64,000 bases of DNA from the NCBI GenBank assembly GCA_902806575.1, contig CADCXD010000011.1, forward strand, positions 1,178,001 to 1,242,000, written 5' to 3'. This document shows, piece by piece, positions 15,098-30,300 of the stretch. The notes beneath the pieces are model-generated. The model had not been told where the DNA came from, made no database searches, and worked only from the letters and a program-made list of their open reading frames with translations. The position numbers were made by a program, and so were the translations under genes. The stretch is from Jackrogersella multiformis. Lineage: Eukaryota; Ascomycota; Sordariomycetes; Xylariales; Hypoxylaceae. Within the stretch, counting starts at the first letter, position 1; every line of letters begins with the position of its first letter.

Positions 15098-15267
15098 GGT
15101 ACGAACCTTATGAGGTGTGTTTTAATATATAAGATTAATGGTTTTTCTGTTATTTTAAAACGGGCGAGAAACAAAATAAGGATTAAAAGTCCTTATTTTA
15201 TTTATTTAATTTAAGGTATAAAGTACATATTTCCATTTAATATAAGGACCTTTATAAGGTCGCATTA
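15098..15267 (+). mobile_element. 170-bp MITE-like element, copy a (intact ends, AAATGT duplication)
   Basis: The left end reads GGTACGAACCTTATGAGG and the right end CCTTTATAAGGTCGCATTA, so the termini are imperfect inverted repeats around a self-complementary ACCTTATAAGGT core. AAATGT is present on both sides (15,092-15,097 and 15,268-15,273). The paralogous empty site at 31,321-31,326 (minus strand) has a single AAATAT, so insertion with a 6-bp target duplication is well supported. There is no coding capacity. A central inverted repeat (ataagga ... tccttat) forms a hairpin. Confidence 0.88.
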
Positions 15268-15728
15268 AAATGTTTAAAGCTTTACGATAAATTAAAACTT
15301 ATAAATTTACCGTTATAATTATTTTATATAATAATTTAAAACTTTATTATAAATTTATTAAAAGTTTTAAATAAAGAAAATATATAATTTATTAAAAACT
15401 TTATTTACTTTAATATAATAATAATAATTATATATAAATTTATTAAACAAACGATTTTAATATTTAAAAATATTAAATATAAAACTTATTATTAAGTTAC
15501 GTTATTTTTTAAAATATTTATATTATTAAATTAAAGCATTTTATATAAAATAATTTTAAATAAAAATATTATTAATTATAGTAATTAATTATTATCCTTA
15601 AATTAATAATATAATAAAATAATAATCCGTTATTATTATTTATTAAGTAATATACCGTAATTAAAAATGATTTTAACGATATAATATAATGAACTAAAAC
15701 GAGAAGCTTTTAAAGGGTAAAAATAATC

Positions 15729-15753
15729 ACTTAAGTTTTCATAAAACTTAAGT
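15729..15753. repeat. Perfect inverted repeat (ACTTAAGTTTT / AAAACTTAAGT)
   Basis: Arms of 11 bp are separated by a few bases. It lies just right of the 2.3-kb repeat, in a short stretch resembling about 25,690-25,730. It could be the subterminal hairpin of another small element. Confidence 0.55.
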
Positions 15754-16599
15754 AATTACGCTTTTCCCGGTTCGACAAATACGAATTAATAACGATTAAT
15801 AAAAAGTAATATAACTAATATAAATAAATGCTAAAAAAGTGGTATAAAATTAAGTATTATAAAACGATTATAAACCATCGATAACTTAAATTAAAAAAAG
15901 TTAATCGAAAGATTAAGTTTTTATATAAAAAGGTTACGTAATTATTTATTACAAGTTAATTATTTTTATAAAATAACTTTTTATAAGTTTAATTTCGTTT
16001 AACTTACCTTTATATTTTTCATTCCGGTTTATTTTCCTCGCATTTACGTTAGCTATTTTTAATAAGTAAATGTATAAAATAAATTAAATAAAAAACGGAA
16101 AAAAAAAGAAAAAAAAACGATTGCCGTATAAACCTCTTTATTCCTTATTTTTTTAACTTATACCTTTTTATTTCTTATTCGAGATTTAAAAGGGTTAGTT
16201 TAAATTATAACGTTCCTTTTAAGATTTAATTTTATTAAATTACTATTTAATTTGTTTATTAATCGTCTTTTTATTATTAATTTTCTTTTAACCTCGATAA
16301 AATTAAGTGGTTTTAAAGTAAGTTATAATTTAAAACGGTTTATTTTTATATTATATTTTTTATCCTTTTTAATTAATAAGAAACGTAACTTAAAATTAAA
16401 AACTTATAACGTTTTAATTATTTTTATTTTATATATAAAAAGTAATTAATTATTTAATTTAAGGCAATATTTTACGATTAAATCGATTAAGTTTTTGTAA
16501 TATTATAAACTTTAATCGGTTATTTTAATTAGTATATTTATATTCTTTTCGTTTTCATTAATAAGATCTTTAATAAATAATTTAAGAAGGTTATTAATA

Positions 16600-16735
16600 T
16601 AATTAAGATTAAAATTACTAAAGTTTAAATTAACGAAATTAAGGTTAATAAAGTTAAAATCGATTAAATTAAAATTAATGAGATTAAAATCGATAAAATC
16701 GGGATTAACGAGATTAAGATTAATTAAATTAACGT
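16600..16735. repeat. Degenerate short-period repeat (6-12 bp)
   Basis: Units of the type attaaa, attaag, attaac and atcgat follow each other with a 6-12-bp rhythm (gattaaaatcgataaaatcg and similar). It may be a decayed repeat-coding segment or a mutated minisatellite. Confidence 0.5.
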
Positions 16736-19700
16736 TATAAGTAATTAAATGATTATTATAATTAACGTTATGTTTAAAATTTAAAATAATTATTACGTCG
16801 AAATAATTAATTTATATAAGTATTAATTAAAGCTTTTTTTTAATAATTACGAGAATTATATAATTAAAATTAAATAAACCTATAATAACGCTTATACACG
16901 TTAATATACCTTTAAAAAAATTCCTTAAAGCTGATTAAAGGATTTTACTAATAAAATAATCCTTTGAAATTACCAGTTTTCGAAAAATTAAGTACGTAAA
17001 AAACGTTATTAAATAACCGTAAATTTAATCGTCCTTTTATTTAAGGCTTAACAAACGAATAAAACGTAAATCGTTACCGTTAAAGTTATTATTTAATTTA
17101 TAATCCGTTTAAATTTTTATTATTTAATTATTACTATTATTAAATAACGTATCGATTAAATATACTTACCTATCGTTTATATTATATATTATTAAAATTT
17201 AATAAAGTATTAACACTTTATCGTTTTTATATATTTAATTATTTAAATCGATATAAAATATTAAAATTAAGTATCGTAATTTCTCGTTTTTTATTTTTAT
17301 TTATAAAACATAACCGAATAACTTAACATTAATATACTTTAATAATTAAAGAATATTTTTCTTAAGTAAAATCCCGATAAAAAAGTTATAAATTATTAAT
17401 TTCTATATAATTACGATCGAGAATAACGTTATATAATCCTTTTAATAATAATAAAAAAACTTCGATTAGGTTTAAATTAATATTTATTTCTTAATCTTTT
17501 TAATCGAAATTAACATACTTCTTTTTTATTCTTATTATTATTTCGATCGAAAGGTAATAAAAAAAGATATTTCTTATAATAATTATTAATAATTACGATA
17601 TAACGAATTCTTTTAAATTAATCCATTTATTTTCGTGAATATCGGTTAAAAATTTAACTTAATTTAAGCTTATATTTTTTATATATTTAATATCGTAATA
17701 AAAGTAATAACCATATTAATAAAACGTAATATAATTATATATAATATAATTAAGAAAAATTTTATAAATTTATAAAAGAAAAGTTTAAAAAAAGCGAAAT
17801 TAAAAAATAATCGCTACTTATTTAAATTATTAAAATAGAGGATAAATACCTTTGTTATAATTAAATTATTAATTTAAATAATTAATAAATAACTTAATAA
17901 AATAAATAATTTTTTACTTTTATTAAAAAAGATATAATATAAATTAATAATAATTATACGCATTATATTATTTATTTTCTCCTTAATCGTAAGAAGAAAA
18001 AAGTTCTTTCTTTTTATTTAACTTTATAATTTAGCTTTTTCTTAAAATTTTATTTATTTTTCGTTAAGTATATTTTCTTTATCGATTGATTTTATAATTA
18101 ACGCTAGCAATTTTAAATTAATTTTAAAGGTAGTAAACGGCTCGGTTATTATAATAAGGTAAATTACTTTTCAAAATATAAATTCCTTTATAAATAATAA
18201 TCTTAAAACGGATTTATCGATTATTTAACGATTATAATTATTAATATTTCCATGTAAAATATTATATTATAACTTATTATTATAATTTTTATTATTATTT
18301 TTATTATTATAATTTCGTTTATAAAAAATTCGAAACTCGAGAACGTTAATATAATTAACGATTTTAATTATCGACTTTTAGAAAAAAAAAATAATTGAGA
18401 TTTCGATAAAAACATAAATAATAATATAAATAATTTTAATGTTAATTTAATTTTTATTCAAGCTTATTAAAATTATTTTAAATTATAAATTTTAAGATAT
18501 TAAAATGTTATAAGTTTAAAATAATAAAATAAAATAAAACGAGATAATTTTAATATATCGAAAGGTATATAATAAAGTCTTAATTAGTTATTATATAATA
18601 ATTTTAATTAATAAAAATAATTAATACGATATATAATTATAAGTTTTCTCGGCGATATTATTATAGGTCGTTACGTTCGTTAAAAAATTAAATCGAAAGA
18701 ATTTTAAGTATCGTCCGAGCTATAGTTAAATTACCTTTTATATGTTTATAATTATAAATTAATTAATCCTTATCCTTTATATATTAAGCTTCGATAAAAT
18801 AGTTTAATTAATAATTACATTTTTTAATTAATAAAAAATCATTAACACGTAAAAGGTTTAATAAATTAAATATATAATTACCTTAATAAAATCCCTTATT
18901 CTAATTATAAGAAATATTTTAAATCTTTAAATATTAATAAATATATTAAAATATAGTTATTTTTTGGCTATTAATTAATTTTAAAACAATATAACGGGAC
19001 GTATAGTAATTATTATTTTATAATTAAGGATTTTAAGTATTCTTTTTGAGATATTAAGTATAAATATTTTTACGTTTAAGTTAATTAAATTCTTATTATT
19101 ATTGAAAATTTAATTAAAAAAAGTTTATCGAAATTAAAATTTTATAATAACGTTAATTTTATTAACGAGGTGATTTAAATAATTCTTAAGTAAATAAATT
19201 TTAAAGTAAAAAAGTTAAAAATATAATAACATTATATAATTTAATTATAAAGAAAATCTATAATAATAAAATAAATTTATATTTTAAAATATATAAAAAT
19301 AAAAGAAATTTTAACGTTTATATTAATTTTTTATCGTTTTCATAAATTATAATAATTCGATTAAACTTAAAGTTATTAAAAACCTTTATTATCTTTTAAA
19401 ATTACCTCTTTATAATTTTTATATTTATTTAATTTACTTATTAAAATATGGATTTTAATATTTATCTTTGTAATCGTTTCGTAATCGTTCTTAATTAGCT
19501 TATTATTATTTTTTTTAAGATTTTAAAATATTTAATAATTTATCTTATTTTAAATAAATAACTTTAATTTATTTCTTAATTAAATACCTTATAATAATTA
19601 ACCTTTTAATTTTTTTAAAGCATATTTAAAAATTATATATACTTTCTCGATTAAGTATAACTTAAATTAATTATATTAAAATTTAACCTTTCGAAATATA

Positions 19701-22700
19701 TCGATATAACATAATATATTATATATAAATATTAAATCGTTTTTTATTAATAAGGTTTTTTGGCTTTTATAAGCGGTTTATTTAATATTCTTTTAATAGT
19801 TTTTACTTTTTATTGATTTATTATATAACTTTTTTAATATTAACTTTAAGACGTTTTAAAACCTTTATGCGAACGTTTAAAAAGTTAATTTTATTATTGA
19901 TTTTCCGTTAATTAATAATTTATTATATTAAAATTATTGTTTCGATTAATAATAAAAGCCTTTAACTGTATATTATTTCATATAAGGTTAAGCCGGTTTA
20001 TTTTATAATAATTCGATCGGTTTAAATTATAATATTTAAACGCTTAAATTAACCCTTTTTAATATCGTTATAAACTTTTATAAGTTTTAATTCAATCGAT
20101 TTATAATTAATTTTAATTTAACCTTACGATTATGGATTATATATAAGTCTTATATATTTTTTAATACCGGTTTTAAAGTAAGTTATAACGATTTTTTTCT
20201 TAAATTTAAGTCTTTTATTAACCTTTATTTTTAAAGATATGTCGTATTAATAAAGGATTTTATTGTTAAGGAATTTTACGACGATAATTAAATTAACGTT
20301 TTTAATTAATATAGCTTTAAAATAACCTTAAACTTATAATTATTAAATATATATTAAACGTTTATAATTTAGTAAAATATAACGTTTTTAAAACTTATAT
20401 AAAGGCTTTTATCGTAATATTTCCTCGTATTAATTCTTTAATAATTTAAATAAACTTTTAATATTTTTATTATTATTTTGTGGGTATTTTTTAAATAATA
20501 AAGTTTTAAAATTTAATAACAAATTATTTCGATTTTTTTATATTTATAATTAGTATATAACTTTTTAATAAATTTTTTTATAATTATCTTAATTAATTAC
20601 TTTATAAATCTTATATTAATTTATAGCTTTTCTTTAAAAGATTTTATCGAGCATTGAAAAATAAAAGGCTTTAGCTTTAAATTTCTCTTTTATATAATGT
20701 TTTTTTATTAATCGATTTATTTGTAATCTTTTCGATATCGTTAAAATAGTTAAATACGAGGCGATATCTTAAAATTTAAAGTTTTATTTTTTAAAGAGTA
20801 ATAATATTATAAAGTGTAGTTTTATAAGGTTAAGTATAATTATTTAATCGATATTTAAATAAGCGTGAATAAAGTATAATTATATTGTTTTTATAGTTAT
20901 AAAATATTTCGTTTAAGGATAATTTATTAAAATAAAATTTAATTAAGTATCGATAAATTCATTTAAATCGCCCTTTTATTTATTATCCTTTTAATTAAAT
21001 AGTTTATTAAGTTTCTTTAATAAAGCGTTAATTATTAAAATTTTAATATCTTTAATATAAATAATTTATTTTATTAAAATAACGTTTAGTAAGTTAAAAA
21101 AATTATCGTTTAATTAAAAGATTAAGATTTTAATATTTATTTTAAAAAGAAAATATATTTCGTAAAAATAATTCCTTAAACGTTTTAAGGATTTTATAAT
21201 CGTTAAATACTTTAATTTTATAATATCGTAATTAAGTTTAGCTTTTTTTTAAATACTTAATTTATAACGTATTAGTTTAAAAATATCATTAAAATTAAGT
21301 TATTTTAAAATATCCGTTTTTAATACGATCTTTTAATTAATAATATAATTAAAGATAATTAAATAAAAGGTTTATATTAACGTTTATTAGAAAATTATTA
21401 TAAATTTATTATAAGTTTTATTTTAATTAAAAAAAGTGTTTTTTTAATAAAGTAATTAAAGGTAAAACGATCGTTAAATAATCCTTTATTTAAATGTAAA
21501 AATATATCGTTAAATTTAAAAACGATTAAACTTTGCTATTGTTTTTATATTTTTTTATTCGAGGATTTTTTATATATAAATAATGTTAAGTTTTTAATTA
21601 TTTATATTTACTTTAATAAAAACGTTTTTTTAATTAATAAGTTTTATCTTTTTTAGATTATTTTTAATAGTTTATAAACGTTTAAAAATAAGTTTAAAAC
21701 CTTTTAATTCCTTAGTAAATTTAAGGGTTATATTTTTAAAAGGCCGTTAATTCTTAATTAATTAAAAGGTTTAACATTTTTTAATGTTTCGATTAAAATA
21801 AGGTATTTTTAATTTAATAATTTAAAGGGTGTTAAACCGTTAAATAAAACGTTATCGATAAAATTAACCTTATCTACTTTTAATTTGTATATTATATTAA
21901 TTTTAATGTTAAGGCTTTAATCGAATGATTTTTAACGCTTTTTTTATAACTTTTAAAAATTAATCGTTTATTAAAAAAATAATTATTTATTACCTTTATT
22001 AAGTTAAAAAAAATAAAGGTTAACATTTAAAAAATTATTAAAGTTTAAATTATCGTGGTTTATTTCTTTAGTTTTTTTTTATCGAATAAGTGTATATAAT
22101 ATATATTTACGTAGATATTATAAAAAAAAGTTAATAACTTAAATTAAACTAATTAAGCCTTTTATTACCGTTAATTTAACTTTCTTAATTAACGGTAATT
22201 AGTTTTTTAATACTTATTAACATTAGATAAACTTTTTAATAATACGTTTAATTTTTATTATAAAAATTAAGGATATTTCGATTTATGTTAAGTTAAAATT
22301 TATAATTGTTATAATCGTATTATTATTTTTAAAACGAAACGTAAGACGGTTTTAACAAATAAAATTAAAACTTAATAATAATTTATTTAAATAATATTTC
22401 TTTTCGACAATGTATAATAAAAAAGATAAATTATAATAAGCAAGTTATATAAGGCTTTTAATTACTTTTATATATTTAATTTAGTTATTTTATTTAAATT
22501 TATTTTATATTTAAATTAATTAATATATAAGTAAATAGTATTATTTTATTTAAAAGTATATTATAATCGAAATTTTAATATTAATATTAAATATTTTTAT
22601 AATGAACTTTTTGTTACTTTATGGTTTAATTTATATCGTAAGGTAAAAATGAAAGCGAAAATAAATTTAAAAGTTGTTAATTTTTAAGGAGATTATATTT

Positions 22701-25088
22701 AACGTTTTTTTTATTTAAAATAAATTATTTTAAAATGTAAAAATTTATTAATATTTCTTTTTATATTTTCTTTTGTTTTTTTACGAGAGATTTTATAAGG
22801 CTTACCTTTTAACGTTTATTTATTTATTTTTAATACGTAATTAACGTTTTAAGTATTAAAACCTAATATATATTATATTAAATTAATTTACGTAATATTA
22901 AACTTTTTTTAAAAATTTATAATTAACTTATTTTATTAAAATTAGTTTAAGCTTCTATTTAATTAAATAAGTGTAATAAAAGCCTTTTATTATTGATTAA
23001 TGTTATAATAAAAAATTTAAAACGAGGACTTTTTTTAATTTCTAGGTTTTTAAGTTAATCGATCGGTTTTTTATAAGGTCCTTTTAAGTGTTAAAAATTA
23101 TAATTTTATTAATTAAGTAATAAACTTATTTTTTTTTACAAAATTATTTATTCGTTTAAAAACGTAATTACCTATAACGTAATTAATCGAATTTTCGTTA
23201 TTTTATACTTCTTTTATAATTTGTTTTAATATTAAATAATTTTAAACTTTATCATTTTTTCTTTTATAATAACACTTTATTTTTTAATTTTAATAAGCGA
23301 CCTTATATTTATTTATTTCGATAAGATAAAAATACGTGTTTTAAAAATGTGTTATAATTTAATCGTTAATTTAATTATAGTAAAATTAACATTAACCGGG
23401 AAGATATAAATAATAAAATTATTTTAATTAAATATATATATTGTTAAAACGTTTTAAAATTAGGTTAAATAAATGAGTATTATTTAATATAAATTTTTAA
23501 ATTTTAATTATATTTACCGAGAAACTTATAAGGTTATTATTAAAGGTTTAATATAATATAATATAATTTATTTTAAGGTAAAAATTATATATTTTTTCCG
23601 TTAAAATAAGGACTTTTTTAAATAAATATTTTTATAATTATACGGCTTATTATTTAATGTAAGTATTAATTATTAAATCATTTAATTAAGCGGTTAATTT
23701 GTCGATTCGATCGTTTTTTTTTCGTTTTTTTTAAAAATTAAAATTAATTAAGTAGGAAATAAGCTTTCGTTTAATTAAAATTTCGGAAGGTTTTAATTAT
23801 TAAATTACTTTTAATGGTATATTAAATCGGTTATTATAAATTAAGGGCTTTAATAAAGGTTTATTTATTTATAAAAAAACTTATATAAAGTAAGTTAATT
23901 TTTATTGTTTTTTTTCGGTTTTTTTTACAGTTTATTAATTTATACTTTTAATTAATTTAATTATCGATATATTTTTTATATTTTTTATAATTAAGTGTTT
24001 TTAAGGTTTTAAAGATTAGTTTATTATTAATTAATAATAATGCCGGAATTTTTTACTTTTTAAATTTTTATATTAAAATTAACTAAAAAATCCGATAATT
24101 TAATAAAGTTATAATATAAAGGTTTGTTTATTAAATCGTTAAATTAAAGTGCTTAAAATTTATATTAACGTGGATTTTTTTTAAAACTTGTTTTTAATAA
24201 TTATTATAACTTTATTTTTAATTTTTTAATTGTTTATTTAACGGGATATTTTCTTAATTATTATTCTTTTTTAAAAGTTAAATTTAACGTTTTCGTTAAG
24301 GGCTTTAAGTTATTTTAAGTAATTATTTTTATAAAATAAAAGGTATTAATAAATATTAAAATAAAATAATTAATCGATTAATATAATATTATAACGTTTA
24401 TAGTTAATCGAAGAACGATTAACGGTTAAATCGATTATTAAATTTATATTTTTTAAAATATCTTTAACTTAAGTTATAAATAAAGTGTTTTTTACTTAAT
24501 TATGTTAATTAATCGAAAAAAAAGCTTATTTTTAAGTTAATTTATTATAAATTTATTTGTTTCGTTTAAATTAATGATTTTATTAATATTATTATAATAA
24601 TTTTAAAAGTTAAAAATGGTAAAAAAATATTTATAATTAATAATTTATTATTTAAATCTTATATATAACGTTTTAAAATAATAAAAATAATTTTAAAGTT
24701 TAAACGTATTATATTTAAGGTAAATTAATCGAAGGATTTTTTAAATTTTAAAGTTATAAAGGTAAACTTTATAAAACTTATCTTAAAAAAGTTTAAACTT
24801 TTAGTATTTATTTTTAAATTTTTATTAATAAGTACGGTATAAAACTTTTTTTAATTAAGTTTATAAAAGGGAATTAAAATATTCTTATAACGGCTCTAAA
24901 AGGTTAATATTTAACGGTAAGTTGTTAATATTTATTAAGTTAAAAATAAGTGTAATAATAAAGGATTAATCGAGAGTTATTTTATTACTTATATATTTTA
25001 GATAAAGTATATATTAACGTTTTTTTATTACGTAATTTAAACTTTAATTAACGTTAATTTAACGTGTAATAATTACGTTTTTATATTA

Positions 25089-25204
25089 ATAGGAACCTTA
25101 TAAAGTATGTTTTAATATATAAGATTAATGGTTTCTTCGTTATCTTAAAATGAGCGAGAAATAAAATAAGGACTAAAAGTCCTTATTTTATTTATTTAAT
25201 TTAA
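25089..25204 (+). mobile_element. 170-bp MITE family, copy b (right part missing)
   Basis: The copy starts GGAACCTTATAAAG and follows the family through the central palindrome, then loses similarity. It is one of the least mutated members. Its central hairpin has perfect 16-bp arms (AAATAAAATAAGGACT and complement) with a 3-base loop at 25,159-25,193. Confidence 0.8.
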
Positions 25205-28200
25205 ACTTATATGCGAAGCCGTGTATTTAGCTTTAATATTTAATTAATACGATATTATATTATATATAAATTAAGTTTTAAAGTTTTTTATTAATAATAA
25301 TTTTATTTTATTAATTTATTTTTTATTAACGGTTTTTTTTCGATTAAATTTATTTCGTATTAATTATCGTTTATTTTTATTATTTTTATTTATAAGTACG
25401 TAAGTCGTTATATTTTTAAATAACTTTAAAAGTGAAAGTTTTATAATAACGTATATTAATTAAACGAATACGTGAGAAATATATAACGAAATCGTTAAAA
25501 AAAAGGTTTTTAAAAACTTATTTTTAATTATTAAAAGGTTATTAAAATTAACGAGATCTTTTCGATTAACGTTATTTATAAATATCCTCGTTGTTTATTT
25601 TACTTTTCTTTAAAATGTAAATATATAATATACGATCTTTTTAAAATTAAAATTATAAATTTAAATCTTATAATAATTACCATTAAATTAAAGTACGAAA
25701 CTTTTAAAAGGTAAAAATGATTATTTAAGTTAAAAAAATATTTATTAACTTTTAATTAATAATATTTAAAAGATTTATTAATTTAAAATATAATAATATT
25801 ATTAAATAAATATAATAAAAAATATCTTTTATTATTTAATTAATTTTATATTAAATTTATTAATAAATCATAACCCTTTAATATATATATAACCTTTTAA
25901 AAATACGTAAACTTTTAATAATATACCTTTAAAGTTAATTAATAAACCAATTATAAATATTTCAAATAAATAATAATATATATTATATAATAAAATAATT
26001 ATATATATATTTAAAAAATAATTTATTAAAAATATACCATTAAATTATATAAATAATAATTAATTAATTCCTTTTATTTAACCATTAACGCCGTTAAAAA
26101 ATTAATAAAATTATAAATTACAGTTTTAATAAATAGATTATTAAAAACTATAAAACTAAGATTTATTATAATATAAAAATATAATTTATGAATAACGTTA
26201 AAAAATATAGAAAGAAATTATAAGTTATTAAATAATTATAATTAATATAATACTTATAATTACTATTAAAATTTTTACTTTAAAAAGGAATTAAATATTT
26301 TAATAATTAAATTATAATTAAATTAAAAAAAACTAAATATTTTAATATTAAAATAAGTTATAAATATATTAATATTTATTCAATAACGATAAGGTATAAT
26401 ATATTTACTTATATTTATATTTTATATTTATATAAATAATTTTCTTACTTATTTTTATTAAAACCAATTTTTTTATAATAATTTTCTTTCTATATAAACT
26501 TTAATTTATTTTATAAATTTATTTTTTTACTCGTCTCTTATTTTATAATGTTTTTTTATAAAAAAAATAATATTTAAACTTTTTAAAGCTTTAACTTAAA
26601 GAATTATTAATTTAATATTTAATAATAAATAAGTAATAATTATTAATAAGGTATTTAAAATTATTAAAATATAAAACGATAATTAAATTTAATAATAATA
26701 ATAATAAATATTTAATAAATATTATCGATTTAAAGTTATATTATGTAAAAATAATAAGAATTATATCGTTTTATTTATGGTTTAATATTATCTTAATTAT
26801 TGAAACATTATTAAAGATTTTAATATATAAAATCCTTTTAATAATATTTTTTTTAAATAATTTAAAAATAATTGAAAAAAATAAATTTATAAAGCGAAAT
26901 TATTAATTAAAAAATAAAAACTATTATTAAAATATCTTTTAAAATTTTTATTAAAAATATACTTAAAATATTTCGTATTGATAAAAACGTTAAAAAAAAC
27001 GTTAAGACTTTTTTTAAAAAAGTATATAATAAGTTAAAATTAATTAAATTAAATTAATTAATATATAATAATGATAAAAAATATGCGTAATATTTTTAGA
27101 AATTATAAAAAAGGTATTATAAAATTAAATTATAATTAATATAATTTATTATACTTATAATCGTAATTATATTAAAAACTAAAACATTAACTCCCATACT
27201 TAAATTAATTATATTCATCATTAAAAAACTAATAATAATATTAATTAAAATATTAATATTTATACCATTAAAGATTAAACTTATAATTAAAATATAAATG
27301 CTTAACGATTTTAACGATTTATATTTTATTCGTAAAAATATACCTATTAAACGTTAAAGATTAATTTAATAAAATGTTAGCTTGTAATTAACAAAGACGT
27401 TGGTTTTCTTTTTATTAAAAAAAATATTATTAAGAGCCATAATTACATGGTTTATATTTAAGGCAATAACTTATACGTTAATAATAGCTTATGTTTTATA
27501 TTTATTAACTTTACTTTTATTTTTAAGAATAATAATTATTTAAAATCTTTTATTTTAACTTAATAGTGTATAATAAAATCGTTTAAATAAAGATTTAACG
27601 TAATAACTTTTTATTTAAAAAATCGATTTTATATAAATGTTAAGAAAAACTATTTTTACTAAATAAATTTAATTAATTATATTTTTAACCGATATTTATT
27701 TAAAATAAAAATATACTATAATTTATCAAAATTAACAATAATTTATTTTATTTAAACGATAAAAAAGGTTTAAATTATTATGTAATTATTTATAATTATT
27801 ATTATTATTTTAATAAATTATATCGTAATAAAAAAATTATAAATTAAATTACTTTAAATATATTTTTTATGAATTACATTAATTAACGATTAATTTATTT
27901 ATTTATATATTTATCGTAACATATTATATAAATTTATATTTTTTAACTATATATAAATAATTATAAAAATCGTAGTAAATAATATTTTTAAATAATAATT
28001 TAAATAAACATATAAACAATATAAAAATTTTTATAATTATAATAAATATTAAAACCTTTAATCATAATTTTATAAATAATTTTTTACGACTCGATTATTT
28101 ATTTAAAATTATTCATAATTTATTATATAATATTATCCGTAATGATAAATATTACTTATATTTTTTTTATTTAATAATTTAAAGGATATTAAAAAATATA

Positions 28201-29009
28201 TATAATAATAAATATTATTTTAAATAAAATTATATAATAAAATATTTAAAAGAATATATTTTTAAGTAAAAATCTTATTTCGTTAAGAAATATTTTAATA
28301 TTATACCGATTATTAATTAAATTAAATTTTATAAATTAAATTAATACAAGATTATTAATTTATATAACTTAAAGATCTTTTACTTATACGTATTATTATA
28401 ATAAATTTTATTTTAAAACTTTTTAAATAAATAATGAAAGAATTTTATAATAATTAAAGAATAATAAAAAATATTACAATATTTATAACATTCTAATATT
28501 AATTTTTGATTTAACATTTAAAAAAATAATGCTTATTTTTAAAAATAAAAAACTAATTTATTAAAAATTAAATTATAACTTTTATAATATAATTAATATA
28601 AATAAATTAAAGAATTAAAAAAAATTAAATAAAGATTGAAAATTTATATTTAATTTTTAAATAAATCATAAAAGGTATTTAAGACTTATTTATTTATAAT
28701 TACCGTTTATTCTTTTTTAATAAACAGACTTTTTAAACGAAAACAATAAATTATAAAAATCGTTATTTATTATTATTATTTTTAATGAAATTTTAATAAT
28801 ATACATTTTAAAATTATTTAATTTATATTTTATAAATAAGTTTTTAATGTTAAGTTTTTAACCTTTTTAAATATTTTAATTGATATAAATATTAAGTTTT
28901 TTATAATCATTTATTTTATATAAAAATATTTACGTTAAAACATAAAGTTTATTATAAATTTTACGATAATAAAAATATTATATATCATTAAGTTAAAAAA
29001 AGATCTTAA

Positions 29010-29130
29010 AATATTTACTATTTTTAAAAATAAAAGCGAAAATAATATCGTAAAATAGAGTTAATAAGTATAAAATATAAATCATTTTTAACGTACGGGT
29101 TATTATTTTAAGTATAAATTATATAGTTAT
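29010..29130 (+). repeat. Short repeat, copy 1 (partner at 38.4 kb)
   Basis: It matches about 38,405-38,525 in direct orientation (shared ggttattattttaagtataa-like stretch, with attatttttaaaaataaaa upstream). Both copies lie to the left of a minus-oriented member of the 170-bp MITE family: about 370 bp away here, directly adjacent at 38.5 kb. Confidence 0.6.
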
Positions 29131-29495
29131 AGCTTTTAATAATATTCCTTTAATAAAAAAAAATTAACGCCCTCGTTAATTATAAATTATTATTTTATTA
29201 AATTAATCTTATTAAATAAATTTTTAACGTTTAATAAATATATTAAATATATTTATATTATTTTCCTTTTTATCGTTATTATCGTCGTTAATTAAAACGC
29301 CGTTAATATTATTTAATAACGTATTTTTATAAATAAAATATAAATCTTTAAAATCGTTAAGCGTTTACGTTTTAATTATAACTTTAAATCTTAATAATAT
29401 AAATGTCGATATTTTAATTAATATTATTATTGGTTTTTTTATAATAAACGTAATTACTTTAAGCATAAAAATTAATATTTTAGTTTTTAACGTAA

Positions 29496-29665
29496 TAATA
29501 TAACCTTATAAAGGTTTTTACATTAAATGGAGATATATACTTTATACTTTAAATTAAATAGATAAAATAAAGACTTTTAATCTTTATTTTATTTCTCGCC
29601 CGTTTTAAGATAACGGAGAATCCATTAATCTTATATATTAAAACACACCTTATAAGGTCCGTACC
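29496..29665 (-). mobile_element. 170-bp MITE family, copy c
   Basis: Full length in reverse orientation: the left end taatataaccttataaagg corresponds to the family's right end, and the right end is CCTTATAAGGTCCGTACC. The flanks do not show a clean 6-bp duplication, perhaps because RIP altered them. Confidence 0.82.
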
Positions 29666-30300
29666 ATTAATGGTTTTTTTAATTAAAACCTTAAAAAGTT
29701 TAACTATTAGTTTTTTTATAAGAGGCATTATAAAAGAAAGGGCGAGTAAAAAACAATTTTTTATAAAGTAAGTTAAAGGTTATAAAAAAAAAGATTTTTT
29801 TTTTTTATTATCAGAAATTTTATTTTATTTTAATAAAAGTAAATAAAAAAATTACTTATATAAATAAAAAATATAAATATAAGTAAATATATTATATTTT
29901 ATTATTATTAAATAAATATTAATATATTTATAAGTTACTTTAATATTAAAATACTTGTTTTTTTTTCGATTCGATTAAAGTTTTATTATAATTTAAGTAC
30001 CGAAATATTTAACTTTTTCTTAAAGTAAAAACTTTAATAATAACTTATACCTTATTTATACTCTTTTTTATTTTTTAACGTTATTTATAAATCGCACTTT
30101 TCGTATTATAATAAATGCTAGTTTTATAATTTTTAATAATTTCTTTATTAAAATCATAACTTATAATCTCGTTAATTTTTTTAACAACGTTAATAATTAA
30201 GTTAAAAAATTGGTTAATTATTATTAATATAATTTATTAATATATTTTCGATATATTGTTTTTTTAATATATACATAAATATTTTATTATTTAACGTATA

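Larger units (their letters stand above)
13257..15692 (+). repeat. Interspersed repeat of about 2.3 kb, copy 1, carrying a MITE insertion
   Basis: Apart from the inserted MITE at 15,098-15,267, this region aligns end to end with the reverse complement of about 30,855-33,440. Matches were checked near 13,290-13,600, 13,575-13,830, 14,000-14,400, 14,400-14,870, 14,880-15,090 and 15,274-15,690. The copies differ by many C/T and G/A changes and some indels. Nothing of an encoded product can be read. It begins directly after the inverted fragment of the 4.2-kb element. Confidence 0.8.
15693..25088. other. RIP-degraded DNA, no gene; T-rich on the plus strand
   Basis: No intact gene is present. From about 16.2 to 25 kb the plus strand is richer in T than A, in contrast to neighbouring parts. 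This would fit a minus-strand transposon coding region, since coding strands tend to be purine-rich, but no motif of reverse transcriptase, integrase or transposase could be read. Local features are a palindrome at about 15,729-15,753, a shared motif with about 25,690-25,730 (cttttaaagggtaaaaat) and a short-period repeat at 16,600-16,735. Confidence 0.5.

Noticed and set aside
16252..16449. 65-codon open frame in the AT-rich block
   Set aside because: The product is a low-complexity Ile/Leu/Phe/Asn/Lys string that follows directly from A/T composition. It has no family resemblance, and no comparable frame occurs elsewhere in the block.
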